A DNA stretch of 64,000 nt. Source: a virus. This document shows, piece after piece, positions 44,006 through 53,437 of the stretch. The stretch covers positions 1-64,000 of IMG/VR virus record IMGVR_UViG_3300033153_007277. One strand, written 5' to 3'. The translations under genes were made by a program, and so were the position numbers. The notes below the pieces were generated by a model. The model did not search any database. It saw nothing but the letters and a program-made list of their open reading frames with translations, and had not been told where the DNA came from. Every line of letters begins with the position of its first letter. Positions within the stretch are counted from its first letter, which is position 1.

Positions 44006-44797
44006 TTATTCGTATACATTCGCTTGAGGTGAAGCCTTACTAGCTTGTAAATGACTAGGTATATTTTTCATCTCTGGATTACTATCATCATTTCTAAGCC
44101 TACCTTCTTTAGTAATCATTTTCTCACCTTCTATAGCTTTCTTTGTAAAAGCTGCAGTAAGCTGTCTTCTAAGCTCTGGAACGTCAGCATTGTTAATAGC
44201 TAAACCTTCTATTTTAGCTCTCTCAACAACATTCATGTCGTTCATTCTAGAAACTATACCGTGCTGCTCTAATTGCTTTTGAGCAAATGAAGCATCTAGG
44301 TTTTTAACAACGTCAATATTTTCGAAGAATTTAATTCCGAACTCAGTATGTTTTTTCAAATATTCAATTTCAGACTTACTATTTGTGCTGAATTGAGATA
44401 CTGAAACAACTTTCCAATCTTGCCCGTGTCTTTTTCTCCATCTGTAAACACCATCGAATCTAATTGGACCATGAGGGGGGAGAATTTCTTTTCCTTTCCT
44501 CTTGTCAGTATAAATTCCATGCCAGTCAGAAAAACAGAAAAATACAGCTTTCTCGTCTTGGAAATCGTCGATTACAGATCCTCCATCTTCATCTAGTGCA
44601 GCTCTACTACTTTTCATTTCGGCCATGTCTTTTTGCATGCCCTTCATCATTCTAAGTAAATCAGCGTTAGATAAATCTTCTACCTTTTCAGTCTCCTCTT
44701 TTGGAGATTGCTTTTCTTTTGTTGTTGAAGCAGAGTCTTCTATAAATGGCATAGCACCATCTTTGCTCTTTTCAACTTTACCTTTGTTTAAAGTCAT
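44006..44797 (-). CDS. Hypothetical head-associated protein
   Basis: A 263-residue protein. The N-terminus is charged and disordered. A segment AVFFCFSDWHGIYTDKRKGK and VYRWRKRHGQDWKVVSVSQF (about 83-140) suggests a small beta domain, and the rest is helical with many Lys and Glu. It lies between capsid and adaptor genes, separated from the capsid by a terminator. Possibly a head auxiliary or connector protein. No family recognised. Confidence 0.55.
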   Translation of the reverse strand: MTLNKGKVEKSKDGAMPFIEDSASTTKEKQSPKEETEKVEDLSNADLLRMMKGMQKDMAEMKSSRAALDEDGGSVIDDFQDEKAVFFCFSDWHGIYTDKRKGKEILPPHGPIRFDGVYRWRKRHGQDWKVVSVSQFSTNSKSEIEYLKKHTEFGIKFFENIDVVKNLDASFAQKQLEQHGIVSRMNDMNVVERAKIEGLAINNADVPELRRQLTAAFTKKAIEGEKMITKEGRLRNDDSNPEMKNIPSHLQASKASPQANVYE

Positions 44798-44817
44798 TTT
44801 AATTGTTATTTGTAAGT

Positions 44818-44846
44818 TAAAAAATAGGCCCCCAGTTCAGGAGGCC
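44818..44846 (-). terminator. Terminator downstream of the major capsid gene
   Basis: On the minus strand GGCCTCC (44846-44840) pairs with GGGGGCC (44833-44827), a 7-bp stem with one G-T pair, followed by TATTTTTT. It would partly stop transcription after the capsid gene and so set a high capsid-to-connector ratio. Confidence 0.75.
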
Positions 44847-44865
44847 CATTAAATTGGATTAGATT

Positions 44866-46104
44866 CTATAAGTTAACATCTAACCATCCACATCCTAGTG
44901 GATTGTTAAATTTAACACCCATATTAGCGTCAACCCACATCTCTTTGTATCTTTTTGGAACACCGTCAGTACGAGATAAAGTATCTCCTGAACGCTCACC
45001 CCACATTTGGCAAAGGTTGATGTTCTTCATATCAGTAAGCACAATACGGTTTCTGAATGAAGTCGGGAAAGATGCCTGGTCTTCAAATCTTTTGAAAGGA
45101 ACAAGTACGATTCTAGAAGAACCGATATTCACTTCGTCAAGACTTAATTTAGCAATAGCATCATTTGGCTTGTAACGAGTTTTCTCGTCTTTGTAAGCTT
45201 TAGATAATTCTAAACAAACTCTAGGAGTTGCAAATGCGAAACGAACTTCTCCGTATTCACCGAACTCAGTGTTTAAAACTACATCTTCGAAAGCACCAGT
45301 TAAGGTAGCTAAAGAAGCAGATGCGTTTGGAGATCCTGCTGCAACCATCGCTGGGAAAATCCCTCCAGTTGTTTTAGCATCTTCTCCGCTTGCTAATTGA
45401 ACATTTCCTTTTTGACCATTCCAGAATGCATTCGAGATGTCAATTTGGAATTGACGATACATTGCTTGTCTCTCCATTTTAAGGAAGTTGCTTGTTACAG
45501 CAGCATTCTTTAATTTGTGAAGTTCAACTTCTCCGTACTTAATAACTTTGTTAAAAAGTTGGATAAAGTTGTGACGTTCAATAGTCGATGCTCTGAAATA
45601 TTGTGCCCAACCATCAGCTCCATCTGCTTCAACAGAAGAAAGGTTTGCGAATACATCATTCGCTACTACAGCAGGAAGAGTGTCATTCGTGTAAGGCTTA
45701 ACTTCAATAGTTCCGGCAGAAGCATTAGTGCCAACTACTGTACCTTTAGAGTTATTTGGATAAACGATAATCATATCAGTAGAAACATTATCTACAGCAG
45801 AAATCGCAAAAGTTTGAGTTGCTGGCCATACAACCGCAGCAGCACCACCAGTAGCGGTAATAGGCTCACGTTGGTACCCCATCTCTTTATAGAAAAACTC
45901 ATCTGATACTTCAGTATCAAAGCTTTTCATGTTTAACAATTTCAAATCGAAAAACTGCTTTGGAGCAGAATCGAAAATCACTTTATTAGTTACTTTCTGA
46001 ACTAATAGGCTAACATCCTTACCGTAATCTTGTGCGTATTGCGAACCAATACTATTAAGATTCGTGTTGTTGAATGAATCATTTGGCAAGTTATATAAAC
46101 TCAT
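44866..46104 (-). CDS. Major capsid protein (HK97 fold)
   Basis: This 412-residue protein sits after the scaffold and portal genes in the usual order. It begins with a helical arm (QDYGKDVSLLVQKVTNKVIF) and has a beta-rich E-loop region with a Gly/Ala-rich segment. Helices include QLFNKVIKYGEVELHKLKNA and FQIDISNAFWNGQKG, with C-terminal strands RIVLTDMKNINLCQMWGERS and MGVKFNNPLGCGWLD. Lengths and element order fit an HK97-type shell protein. Its own terminator follows. Identification is from context and fold pattern. Confidence 0.8.
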   Translation of the reverse strand: MSLYNLPNDSFNNTNLNSIGSQYAQDYGKDVSLLVQKVTNKVIFDSAPKQFFDLKLLNMKSFDTEVSDEFFYKEMGYQREPITATGGAAAVVWPATQTFAISAVDNVSTDMIIVYPNNSKGTVVGTNASAGTIEVKPYTNDTLPAVVANDVFANLSSVEADGADGWAQYFRASTIERHNFIQLFNKVIKYGEVELHKLKNAAVTSNFLKMERQAMYRQFQIDISNAFWNGQKGNVQLASGEDAKTTGGIFPAMVAAGSPNASASLATLTGAFEDVVLNTEFGEYGEVRFAFATPRVCLELSKAYKDEKTRYKPNDAIAKLSLDEVNIGSSRIVLVPFKRFEDQASFPTSFRNRIVLTDMKNINLCQMWGERSGDTLSRTDGVPKRYKEMWVDANMGVKFNNPLGCGWLDVNL

Positions 46105-46148
46105 TTTGTTTTGTATTTAATTAATAATCACTTTTCTAGTCGTGATGA

Positions 46149-47402
46149 TTAAGCATACGGATCTTCATCAAAATGGCTGCCTAAATGAGAAACTGCATCT
46201 TTGTGTTCTTTGCTTTGGGGCATTTCAGTCCCTTTGCTAGATTCACGTATCTGCTTATCGCTCCTATCGACAATCTTTTTATTAGCTTTACTTGTGGCAT
46301 CTTTCGATGTTTTATTAAGTAAAGACTTAATGACCCTCTCTCCGTACATAGCAAAAGCAAGCATTTTTGCTGCTCCTGTTTTGTAACTTCCATCCTTTTC
46401 ATAAAACGGTTCTTCGATTGTCCCGTCAACCATCCTTTGCTGAACCCTTTGTAGGTCTGCTTGGGAGAAGTTGGGAAATTCTTTCTTTAGGCTATTAACG
46501 GAACTGCTTATACTTCCTGTGCGAGATTCTTCAATTTTATCCTGCTTGTCAATATAATCAGCACGTTGTTTCTGGAAGCCCTTTTTGTCGTTTTTGAAAA
46601 GTCTTTCCGAAAGTTCATGCAACTCATCGTATCGCTCTGCGTAATCTTCTTCATCAATTGTTTCACCTTCAAGTTTTTCCTTGAGGGTATCCAACTTCTG
46701 TCCGAAGTAATGCTGAACAACTGCTTCTTTGTCTTGTTTTTCAAAGTCACCGCTGTAGTCCAGTCTTGATTCTGAGCTTCCGAATGCTGCGTGATAGTCA
46801 TCGCCTTCAGCGTATGCTGAAATTGCTGCCTTTATATTATTTGGTAATGATGCTAATCCTTCTTCAATATCTGTGAATTTGGTTTTAAATTCAGATCCTT
46901 CCTGGGCTTGATTTCTCCAGGTGTCAACGCTGTTAAAAAACTTATCAGCATCTTCTATTGAGTACTTATCTTTAATATGACTTAAAGTATCTTCATTAAG
47001 ATTTATGTCAATCTTTTTTGGTTTCTCTCCAAATAACCCAAACACATCATCTTCATCCTTCTCTTCTCCTTCTTCATCCTTCTCTTCTTTTTTAGGAGCT
47101 TCTTTTTTACTAGAAGACTCTTCACTATCAACTACGGGAGCTTCTTCTTGGTCAGCTTCCTTTTTGTCTTTAGACTCTAATTTAGATAAAGTATCTTTTA
47201 AAGCTAGATAACCAGGATCTTCTAACATAGAAGGATCCATCTCAGTTAAAGATTCGATTTGTTGAATATCAGCAATTACACTATCTGATGTATGCTCTAC
47301 TACATTTTCTGTCAAAGAACTTTGCTCCTCAGCAACTTGTTCTACTTGTTGCTCAGTCGCTTGTTCTGAAGCTGCTGAGTCTTGTGTTTCTTCTTCTGCC
47401 AT
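46149..47402 (-). CDS. Scaffold-like protein
   Basis: A 417-residue, very acidic protein of Glu/Gln/Ser/Lys composition. Residues 1-130 are disordered and highly negative. A helical region follows (about 135-340), ending with a basic segment (KDATSKANKKIVDRSDKQIR). Acidic helical proteins between portal and capsid genes are scaffolds in podoviruses. No protease domain seen. A -7 box upstream (47429) suggests its own promoter shared with the capsid. Confidence 0.72.
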   Translation of the reverse strand: MAEEETQDSAASEQATEQQVEQVAEEQSSLTENVVEHTSDSVIADIQQIESLTEMDPSMLEDPGYLALKDTLSKLESKDKKEADQEEAPVVDSEESSSKKEAPKKEEKDEEGEEKDEDDVFGLFGEKPKKIDINLNEDTLSHIKDKYSIEDADKFFNSVDTWRNQAQEGSEFKTKFTDIEEGLASLPNNIKAAISAYAEGDDYHAAFGSSESRLDYSGDFEKQDKEAVVQHYFGQKLDTLKEKLEGETIDEEDYAERYDELHELSERLFKNDKKGFQKQRADYIDKQDKIEESRTGSISSSVNSLKKEFPNFSQADLQRVQQRMVDGTIEEPFYEKDGSYKTGAAKMLAFAMYGERVIKSLLNKTSKDATSKANKKIVDRSDKQIRESSKGTEMPQSKEHKDAVSHLGSHFDEDPYA

Positions 47403-47428
47403 ATCTATTTTTTAATACATGGTGTATG

Positions 47429-47436
47429 CAAATATA
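47429..47436 (-). promoter_or_regulatory. -7 box TATATTTG upstream of scaffold/capsid
   Basis: On the minus strand TATATTTG (47436-47429) is followed by GCATACACCATGTATTA, a short inverted repeat (ATACA/TGTAT) at the expected start, then the gene at 47402. It is a second internal late promoter. Confidence 0.55.
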
Positions 47437-47467
47437 TACTTTTTTACGATACATATCTACATTACCA

Positions 47468-49678
47468 CTATTGTTGTTGATTTTTTCTATCTTCTCTTTC
47501 GTTTTTAGCCCCTTCCTTAAGTAGGATTGATTCAGTTGCATGATCTCTGTCTAATTGCTTATTAGCATTTTCGTTATCAACCATTGCTTGCTGACTATCG
47601 ACAGCCATCTGCTGTTGCTGAGCTGCTTGCTGTTGCATGATTTGATTTTGCTGTGCCATCATGTCTTGTTGGGCATTAGCTGCCTGAGATTTCTCTGCTT
47701 GGAACTCTCTCATTGATTTAGCTATCATATCTGCATCAGCTCTTCCGAATAAGTTAGCGAATCTGAATTGGTCAATTAATCCTGCTTGAACAAGAGTAAA
47801 CAGTAATTGATTACCAGCTTGAATGGCAGATTTCTCGCCTTCAGCTCTTTCAATAAATATTTTAAACTCTTCAAGAGCAGTATCCTCAGTAAGGATTATA
47901 TTTTTCATTCCCCTATCTCCAGTGGCGATTGCCAATCTTCTAGGGTTATCGACATATATTCTTTTACCAACAGTAGCGATGTGCTGGTTGGCTTGCTTTA
48001 ATATAGATGTAAGTGCCCAATAAAAAGGTTCTTGAACTATAGATCCTCTTTGGATTTGAGATTCTATAACCCCAACAAGTTGGTCACTACCTCCTTGAGT
48101 ACCTGTCATTGCTTCATTAATACCCGTACTGTTTTGGACACCAGCCATAGTCTCTCTCATTATATTGAAAAGATTCATGGTTCCGGCCCCAATATTGCTT
48201 CCGTATTCACCAACTGAATTTTGAACAGAACCTGTTCTTGTGGTGTCAACAAATATAGGTTTAGATTTATTAACATTTCTCATTATAGTCTCCTCTCCAT
48301 CTTGAGGATCTACAGCGTCCTTAGCTATAACCGTTCCGCTTCCTCTAGAGTTGTTGATTTGAGACTCAGCAACTGATTTAAGACGGTTAATAAACCTTTG
48401 CGGATTAATGGCATCATCTAACGGAGAAAGAACCTCTCCTTTGTCGTATGTCCATGTGTAGCATTTGTATGGAAATTGAACATTTGAAGGGCTCAATGCC
48501 TGTTTCTCTTGGTATTTAACTTCTCCGTATTCTAAAACTATATCACCTCTTCCAGATGCTGATCCTATCTCTTCTCTTGGAATAAAAATACAATACCTCA
48601 ATATATCAACGTATATCTTATCCTTCTTCCTTTTGCCCATCTTCTTTTTATCCTTCTCAGTCGGTGGGTCAATAATATCTTTGTCAGTGTATTTAGATTC
48701 TTCATGATTTATCCTAGTGTAGAATGGATAATCATAAGGATCCAATACCCAAGCATATTCTTGTTTCTCTGAATCTTTCCAATAGGTTTCATACACAGGG
48801 ATCTTTGATGTGGATGCCGTGTAATAATTATTGATTATTTTATGAATATCTAAAGAGCCATTAGTAGAATGATTTTCTAAAGCTAACCTGTCCTCTGCAG
48901 ATATGTTTTGATACTTCTCAAATAAGGTTGGAGTGTCCATGTAATACCAGTCACCCATAAACTCAGAGTCACTAAGATCTGGTTTTTTAGCAGTCATGTC
49001 CCAGAAGAAAAACAAAGGATCCAATGCTTCACCCATGTACCTTCCATTTTGCTCATACCCTTTATAAATTCCAAGTCCAGATATAGACAAATGCCTAGTT
49101 ATTTGAACTTTTAATTCTTCCATGTCAATCTCTTTATTGACAAACTCAAGTAGGAAGTTAATATCTTCTTCATGAGTATCGATCCAAGAGTTTTCAAAAA
49201 TCTCTTCGGTCTCTATTGGTGTTTTACCTAGGGGTATTCTATCTCTAATTACTTCGTTAAATTCCGGAACAGCCATTGATACTGCCTCATAGAATTTAAG
49301 TCGTTTTAATTCTTTTTCTCTTTGGTTTATAGCGAAGTCAGATGTAGCTTCAGCTTTAGCGTTGTAGGTTATTCTTATGGCATTACCAACATATTGGTTA
49401 ACCATTGGACGGATAATATTCTCGGTCATTTTTAACCTGTTACGAATATCTCCAGATTCATCTAAAAAGAATGCTTCTAAATCCTCTTCAAAAATCCATT
49501 GACCATCTCCACCTTTATAGAAGCTCCAGTTGACTAATGTTTTCGTAACAAACCTTCTGTAAAGAGAATTATTGATGGTTTGTAGACACCATCTGCCAAA
49601 CTTAACGTGATAGTCTTCGTTTTTCTTGTCGCTTAACCTGTTAGGTCTTTGTTGGTTTGTCTGTAGAAATAGTCCCAT
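47468..49678 (-). CDS. Portal protein
   Basis: A 736-residue protein with portal-type features. The N-terminus is charged with NLYRRFV-like helices leading to WSFYKGGDGQWIFEEDLEAF. MTENIIRPMVNQYVGNAIRI is a typical portal clip-region helix. A wing region has beta strands, and the C-terminal barrel is Gln/Ala-rich (about 640-736: MMAQQNQIMQQQAAQQQQMA). It lies upstream of the scaffold and downstream of terminase, as in podoviruses. It forms the dodecameric DNA gate. Confidence 0.85.
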   Translation of the reverse strand: MGLFLQTNQQRPNRLSDKKNEDYHVKFGRWCLQTINNSLYRRFVTKTLVNWSFYKGGDGQWIFEEDLEAFFLDESGDIRNRLKMTENIIRPMVNQYVGNAIRITYNAKAEATSDFAINQREKELKRLKFYEAVSMAVPEFNEVIRDRIPLGKTPIETEEIFENSWIDTHEEDINFLLEFVNKEIDMEELKVQITRHLSISGLGIYKGYEQNGRYMGEALDPLFFFWDMTAKKPDLSDSEFMGDWYYMDTPTLFEKYQNISAEDRLALENHSTNGSLDIHKIINNYYTASTSKIPVYETYWKDSEKQEYAWVLDPYDYPFYTRINHEESKYTDKDIIDPPTEKDKKKMGKRKKDKIYVDILRYCIFIPREEIGSASGRGDIVLEYGEVKYQEKQALSPSNVQFPYKCYTWTYDKGEVLSPLDDAINPQRFINRLKSVAESQINNSRGSGTVIAKDAVDPQDGEETIMRNVNKSKPIFVDTTRTGSVQNSVGEYGSNIGAGTMNLFNIMRETMAGVQNSTGINEAMTGTQGGSDQLVGVIESQIQRGSIVQEPFYWALTSILKQANQHIATVGKRIYVDNPRRLAIATGDRGMKNIILTEDTALEEFKIFIERAEGEKSAIQAGNQLLFTLVQAGLIDQFRFANLFGRADADMIAKSMREFQAEKSQAANAQQDMMAQQNQIMQQQAAQQQQMAVDSQQAMVDNENANKQLDRDHATESILLKEGAKNEREDRKNQQQ

Positions 49679-50262
49679 TAGTCTTTAAGTCTATCAGTGT
49701 GCTCAGATAAGTTAGTTAACACAATTCCTGTTTTATTTTTCTTTTTGAGTTTTACGCCATAACCACTTTCCATTCGGGAAATTAATTCTGGCATCTCAGA
49801 AGAAATTTTAATCGACAGTTCGGCATATTTCTTTTTACCGTCAGCATCCAACTTCATTGCTGTTTCCTCATCTTCATTTAAAACTACTAAGCCATTAAGC
49901 ATGTTAAAGATGTACTCATCCATCCATTTAGCTTGAAGCCTATATGTTGGAGTAAATGACTTAAACCTACTAACTCCAGCAACTATCTTGTCTGGAGGGT
50001 TCATTGCTAAAACTTCTTTTACAACTTTGTCGTATTCTCTTGCTCTATCGTCATAACAAGCTGAAACTGCTGCTTCAACTTTAGCTGTTCCTTTTAACTT
50101 ACTTTTAGCTAATGGACTGGTAGAGTTTCCGAGGTACCAACATAATTTAACCTCTCTAACAGTTAAACTATCAAACTCACTAAAAGCCTTGAGTTCAGGA
50201 TAGTCTTTCAACATATCACTGCCTGAAGGCTCGAACATAGTTAAGTCAAAGTCTTTACTCAT
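49678..50262 (-). CDS. Hypothetical protein between terminase and portal
   Basis: A 194-residue helical protein: MSKDFDLTMFEPSGSDMLKD, then LTVREVKLCWYLGNSTSPLA, then FNMLNGLVVLNEDEETAMKL. It overlaps the portal start by one base. Small helical proteins here may be terminase-small-subunit-like or portal chaperones. I cannot decide which. Confidence 0.6.
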   Translation of the reverse strand: MSKDFDLTMFEPSGSDMLKDYPELKAFSEFDSLTVREVKLCWYLGNSTSPLAKSKLKGTAKVEAAVSACYDDRAREYDKVVKEVLAMNPPDKIVAGVSRFKSFTPTYRLQAKWMDEYIFNMLNGLVVLNEDEETAMKLDADGKKKYAELSIKISSEMPELISRMESGYGVKLKKKNKTGIVLTNLSEHTDRLKD

Positions 50263-50435
50263 TAAAAGCTAACTTTTTTTCCTGTTTTTGGATCTACCAT
50301 GCTAACAGTTCTCGTTTTAACCTTCTTTTTCTTTTTCTTTGCGTTTTTCTTCTCGTTCTTGTCACCAGGTCCACCTTCAGAGCGAACTCCGTGCTTAGCT
50401 AAAGAGTTTTGGGCATTTTCACTTGTATATAGCAT
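50262..50435 (-). CDS. Small very basic protein (57 aa)
   Basis: A short frame coupled by TAATG to the gene at 50262. The middle is a lysine run (KNEKKNAKKKKKKVK) flanked by VRSEGGPGDK and a C-terminal MVDPKTGKKVSF. It may be a virion DNA-binding or head-decoration peptide. Confidence 0.5.
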   Translation of the reverse strand: MLYTSENAQNSLAKHGVRSEGGPGDKNEKKNAKKKKKKVKTRTVSMVDPKTGKKVSF

Positions 50436-50449
50436 AATAATTATTTTTA

Positions 50450-50480
50450 GTTAAAATAGAGGGAGGTTGCAGCCTCCCTC
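50450..50480 (-). terminator. Strong bidirectional-looking terminator
   Basis: GAGGGAGG (50459-50466) and CCTCCCTC (50473-50480) form a perfect 8-bp stem with a 6-base loop. On the minus strand it is followed by TATTTTAAC. It ends the transcript of the gene at 50497. Confidence 0.8.
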
Positions 50481-50496
50481 ATTGATTAGTTAAAAC

Positions 50497-51270
50497 CTAC
50501 AGTCCTAAGTAGTCAGCAGCTGGAGTGTGAGTTCCAGCCAATACTGCATCTAACTCAGTTTCAAAAGCAGCGTAGTTAGTAGCTCCTGTATCAGCGAAGA
50601 TATATACATACTCATCTTTACGAGATTCCATTCCAGAAACACCTGAGTGCTTGTAATAGTGCTTGTAATCGATTTTCCAAGTAGTATATGTAGCTGTTGG
50701 GCTAGATTGTGTTGGAGCGAATCCTTCAACGATTGCTGGAGTTCCTGCTGGAGCTACATAAGGAGTAACAACATTTTCAGTAACACCTGGTTCTTGTTCA
50801 GTTCTGAAGTCACCTTCATCAACAGAGTCAAGAGTTAATCTTAATTTAGCAGAAACAACAGTTGCTGTAACATCTGCGCTTGGATCAAGATTAATTCTGT
50901 CAGCCATTAACTGAGCTAATTCAGTTGCTGATGGAGCCGAAGATCCAGTAGAAACAACATACTCTCTAATCGGAATTAACTGATTAGCTTCTTTTCCTCC
51001 ACCATTGAAATCGATTCTTCCATCGATAATAACAGCAGTTCTGTACTGAGAATCACCAGCTAAAACAGCAGCAGCGAAATCATAATCCTTTACAGATACA
51101 GTTCCTGCAGCGTAAGCTGTTTTAGTCGAACCTTCTCCGTCAACTAACTTCACCTCTTCCAAGATGTCGACAGATCCGTCATTTAAACTTAATTTTCCTC
51201 CTGACAATACAACGTCAGCGGCAGCAGCTTGAATAGTATTCAATACTGCTAAATCTTTTGGTACATGCAT
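50497..51270 (-). CDS. Probable abundant virion protein with its own promoter and terminator
   Basis: A 257-residue protein rich in Ala, Val, Asp and Thr, with many short beta strands and two long Asp/Gly-rich loops (IIDGRIDFNGGGKEANQLIP). It is the only gene between an operator-type promoter (51334) and a strong terminator (50450), a pattern of heavily expressed structural proteins. It may be a head decoration or fibre protein. No family recognised. Confidence 0.6.
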   Translation of the reverse strand: MHVPKDLAVLNTIQAAAADVVLSGGKLSLNDGSVDILEEVKLVDGEGSTKTAYAAGTVSVKDYDFAAAVLAGDSQYRTAVIIDGRIDFNGGGKEANQLIPIREYVVSTGSSAPSATELAQLMADRINLDPSADVTATVVSAKLRLTLDSVDEGDFRTEQEPGVTENVVTPYVAPAGTPAIVEGFAPTQSSPTATYTTWKIDYKHYYKHSGVSGMESRKDEYVYIFADTGATNYAAFETELDAVLAGTHTPAADYLGL

Positions 51271-51333
51271 GATAATTTTGTTTTGTACACAGATGGTTTA
51301 TTTTCCATCAGTGAAAGTTTATAAAAATAAAAC

Positions 51334-51361
51334 TCTACACAGTGTAGATTCTACAAATATA
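51334..51361 (-). promoter_or_regulatory. Late promoter with 15-bp perfect palindrome
   Basis: On the minus strand TATATTTG (51361-51354) is followed at the expected transcription start by the palindrome TCTACACAGTGTAGA (51334-51348). A further stem GATGG...CCATC lies before the gene. The palindrome may be an operator bound by a small phage regulator such as the HTH protein at 15543. Confidence 0.65.
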
Positions 51362-51367
51362 TAAATT

Positions 51368-53437
51368 TTAACTTAAATACCTCTTTACCTCCCCTGTTTT
51401 AATATTAACCTCAGCTTTTTTAAGCTCAAAATTAGTTTCTCTATTCTGAACATATCTGATTTCAAATTTCTTTGCTTTATCTCCTGTAACTAGTTGAGGC
51501 TGATATTTTGAGTGAGCTTTTGCATTGATATAAGCAAACACAGAAGAGAATATGGCATCATCAAAATCATACCTCATATCAGCAGCTTGGAAACGAGTCT
51601 GCCTACCTGTAGTTGATTTCAAATCTTTTTCTACAAATGTTTTTAGCTGCAGGAACACCCATGGAATAAAGATATTAGGAGCGTATGACTCCATCATTTC
51701 TATTATCTGATTAGTTATCTTTCCAGCTGTATTGGCTCTATTGGCAATACCCCACCAAGAACTAGAAGGAGTCTGTAGCCACGGAGGAAGAGCTTTATTA
51801 GGAACCTGCCTTCTTCCGAATCCTGTCATGTCTTCGATGTCTTGATAGTTTGCTCCAATATTACTTTCTATAAGTTCCGGAACTCCCATTCTTTTTTCCC
51901 TATCGTAGTAAATTCCCTGGAGAATACATTGCAGATAACACTCCTTGTAATCTCTAATTCTCCAAAATACTACGCTAGATATAGTGTTCATTTCAGCATC
52001 CCATATAGCTCCAGACATCTTAGAATGCCCAGTTTCTGAGTTGATGGGGTCAATCCCTTGATAATACCTCCATTTCCAGATTTCTTTTGAAGGATCTGGT
52101 GGATGTTTAAATATACAAGCTGTAGTTCTTTCATCTTCCATTCCGGAAGAGGGAACCCATATAGCGTCCTTTATCCTGAACTCATAATGACCATCTGGAG
52201 TTGGAGAAGTAGTGTCGTATATCGGTTCGAAGTAACCATACTGTATTTGGTCGTTGCCTTTTAAATTATAAATTCTGTTAAGATGACTATTACATTCATC
52301 AAGAGGAATCAAGGTTTTTGCATCCCTTGAGAACATGTCATCGATGGTTATTGGGTAGTGCTGATGGAACTTAACTTTATGTTTAGACCCTTTGGAATAG
52401 TATGCTCTTTTTTCAGATTCATATATCGCTTTTGTCACACCGTTTCTAGCGTATGCATCAAAGAATAATGGTATTATACCATATTTAAAATCTCTTTCTC
52501 TCCACGACTTTAAAGTTGCCTTAAATTCAAGTTCGAAGGCAGCCCCACCTTTTTTCATTTCTCCACCTGTACCCCAAGCAAAAAGCTGTCTTCTGATTTT
52601 CATTTTACCATCAGCTGGATCGAAGAAGAACAGTGTTGGACGCCCCTCTGTAATCATCTCAGAGAACACATCTCCTTCGAATAATCCAATCTCATCAACG
52701 AATGTTACCTGTGGAGATCCACCGTTAATTGCATCTACAGCTGGAGTACAAACCTCAATACGAGATGAAGCTCCATCAATTTCTGCTGTTTTTCTATCTC
52801 TCTCTTCAAGCGATAATGTAGTTGCAGAGAAGTTGTGGGCCTTATGCCTTAACCATTTTGGAATGGATTTACCGAACCCCCATTGGATTTTATCTCTAAA
52901 TATCTCCTCCCCTTTATCTTTACTGTGAGTAACAAACTTAGCGTAATAACTATTATGGAAGTTAATTGCTGACTGAGCTATAAGACCCATGGTTGTGGTA
53001 AAACCAACCTGTCTTGCCTTACCGATTATACATGAATATCCACAATCGAAAAAGAATACTATAAGCTCCTGAGCTTCCCAAGCCTTGTAGTCGATAAAAC
53101 CCGAAGACACATCACCTTCTTTTATTTTCCCGTATTTGTTACAGAAGTAAAGTGAATTTTCCCTACACCTGTAATATTCCTGAATAATGTAATCTCCCTG
53201 CTCTTCTTCGGTATTGTAATTTAGAATATCATCGTTCTCTTCAATCCACTGCTTCGCCTGTTCTCTATACAGATCGAACGGCTTGTATTGAAGTTTATTT
53301 CTCCATCCTTTATTGATTGAATCCACCCACCTAACGAAGGATTTTGGATAATCCATCGGCTCATGAGAAGGCATCCATTCGGACGTTTTTATTTTCCTTG
53401 GTTTACTGGGCTCGGTGTCTGGGAAAGGTAAACTCAT
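51368..53437 (-). CDS. terL: Terminase large subunit
   Basis: A 689-residue protein. Its ATPase has a Walker A-like CIIGKARQVGFTT (about 135-147) and a Walker B VTFVDEIG (about 250). The C-terminal RNase H-like nuclease has GIDPINSETGH (about 470), SNIGANYQD and MRYDFDDAIFSS (about 640-651), with the acidic residues that bind metal. It pumps and cuts DNA during packaging. It starts the virion-side minus-strand block and overlaps the RepL-like gene upstream by one base. Confidence 0.93.
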   Translation of the reverse strand: MSLPFPDTEPSKPRKIKTSEWMPSHEPMDYPKSFVRWVDSINKGWRNKLQYKPFDLYREQAKQWIEENDDILNYNTEEEQGDYIIQEYYRCRENSLYFCNKYGKIKEGDVSSGFIDYKAWEAQELIVFFFDCGYSCIIGKARQVGFTTTMGLIAQSAINFHNSYYAKFVTHSKDKGEEIFRDKIQWGFGKSIPKWLRHKAHNFSATTLSLEERDRKTAEIDGASSRIEVCTPAVDAINGGSPQVTFVDEIGLFEGDVFSEMITEGRPTLFFFDPADGKMKIRRQLFAWGTGGEMKKGGAAFELEFKATLKSWRERDFKYGIIPLFFDAYARNGVTKAIYESEKRAYYSKGSKHKVKFHQHYPITIDDMFSRDAKTLIPLDECNSHLNRIYNLKGNDQIQYGYFEPIYDTTSPTPDGHYEFRIKDAIWVPSSGMEDERTTACIFKHPPDPSKEIWKWRYYQGIDPINSETGHSKMSGAIWDAEMNTISSVVFWRIRDYKECYLQCILQGIYYDREKRMGVPELIESNIGANYQDIEDMTGFGRRQVPNKALPPWLQTPSSSWWGIANRANTAGKITNQIIEMMESYAPNIFIPWVFLQLKTFVEKDLKSTTGRQTRFQAADMRYDFDDAIFSSVFAYINAKAHSKYQPQLVTGDKAKKFEIRYVQNRETNFELKKAEVNIKTGEVKRYLS

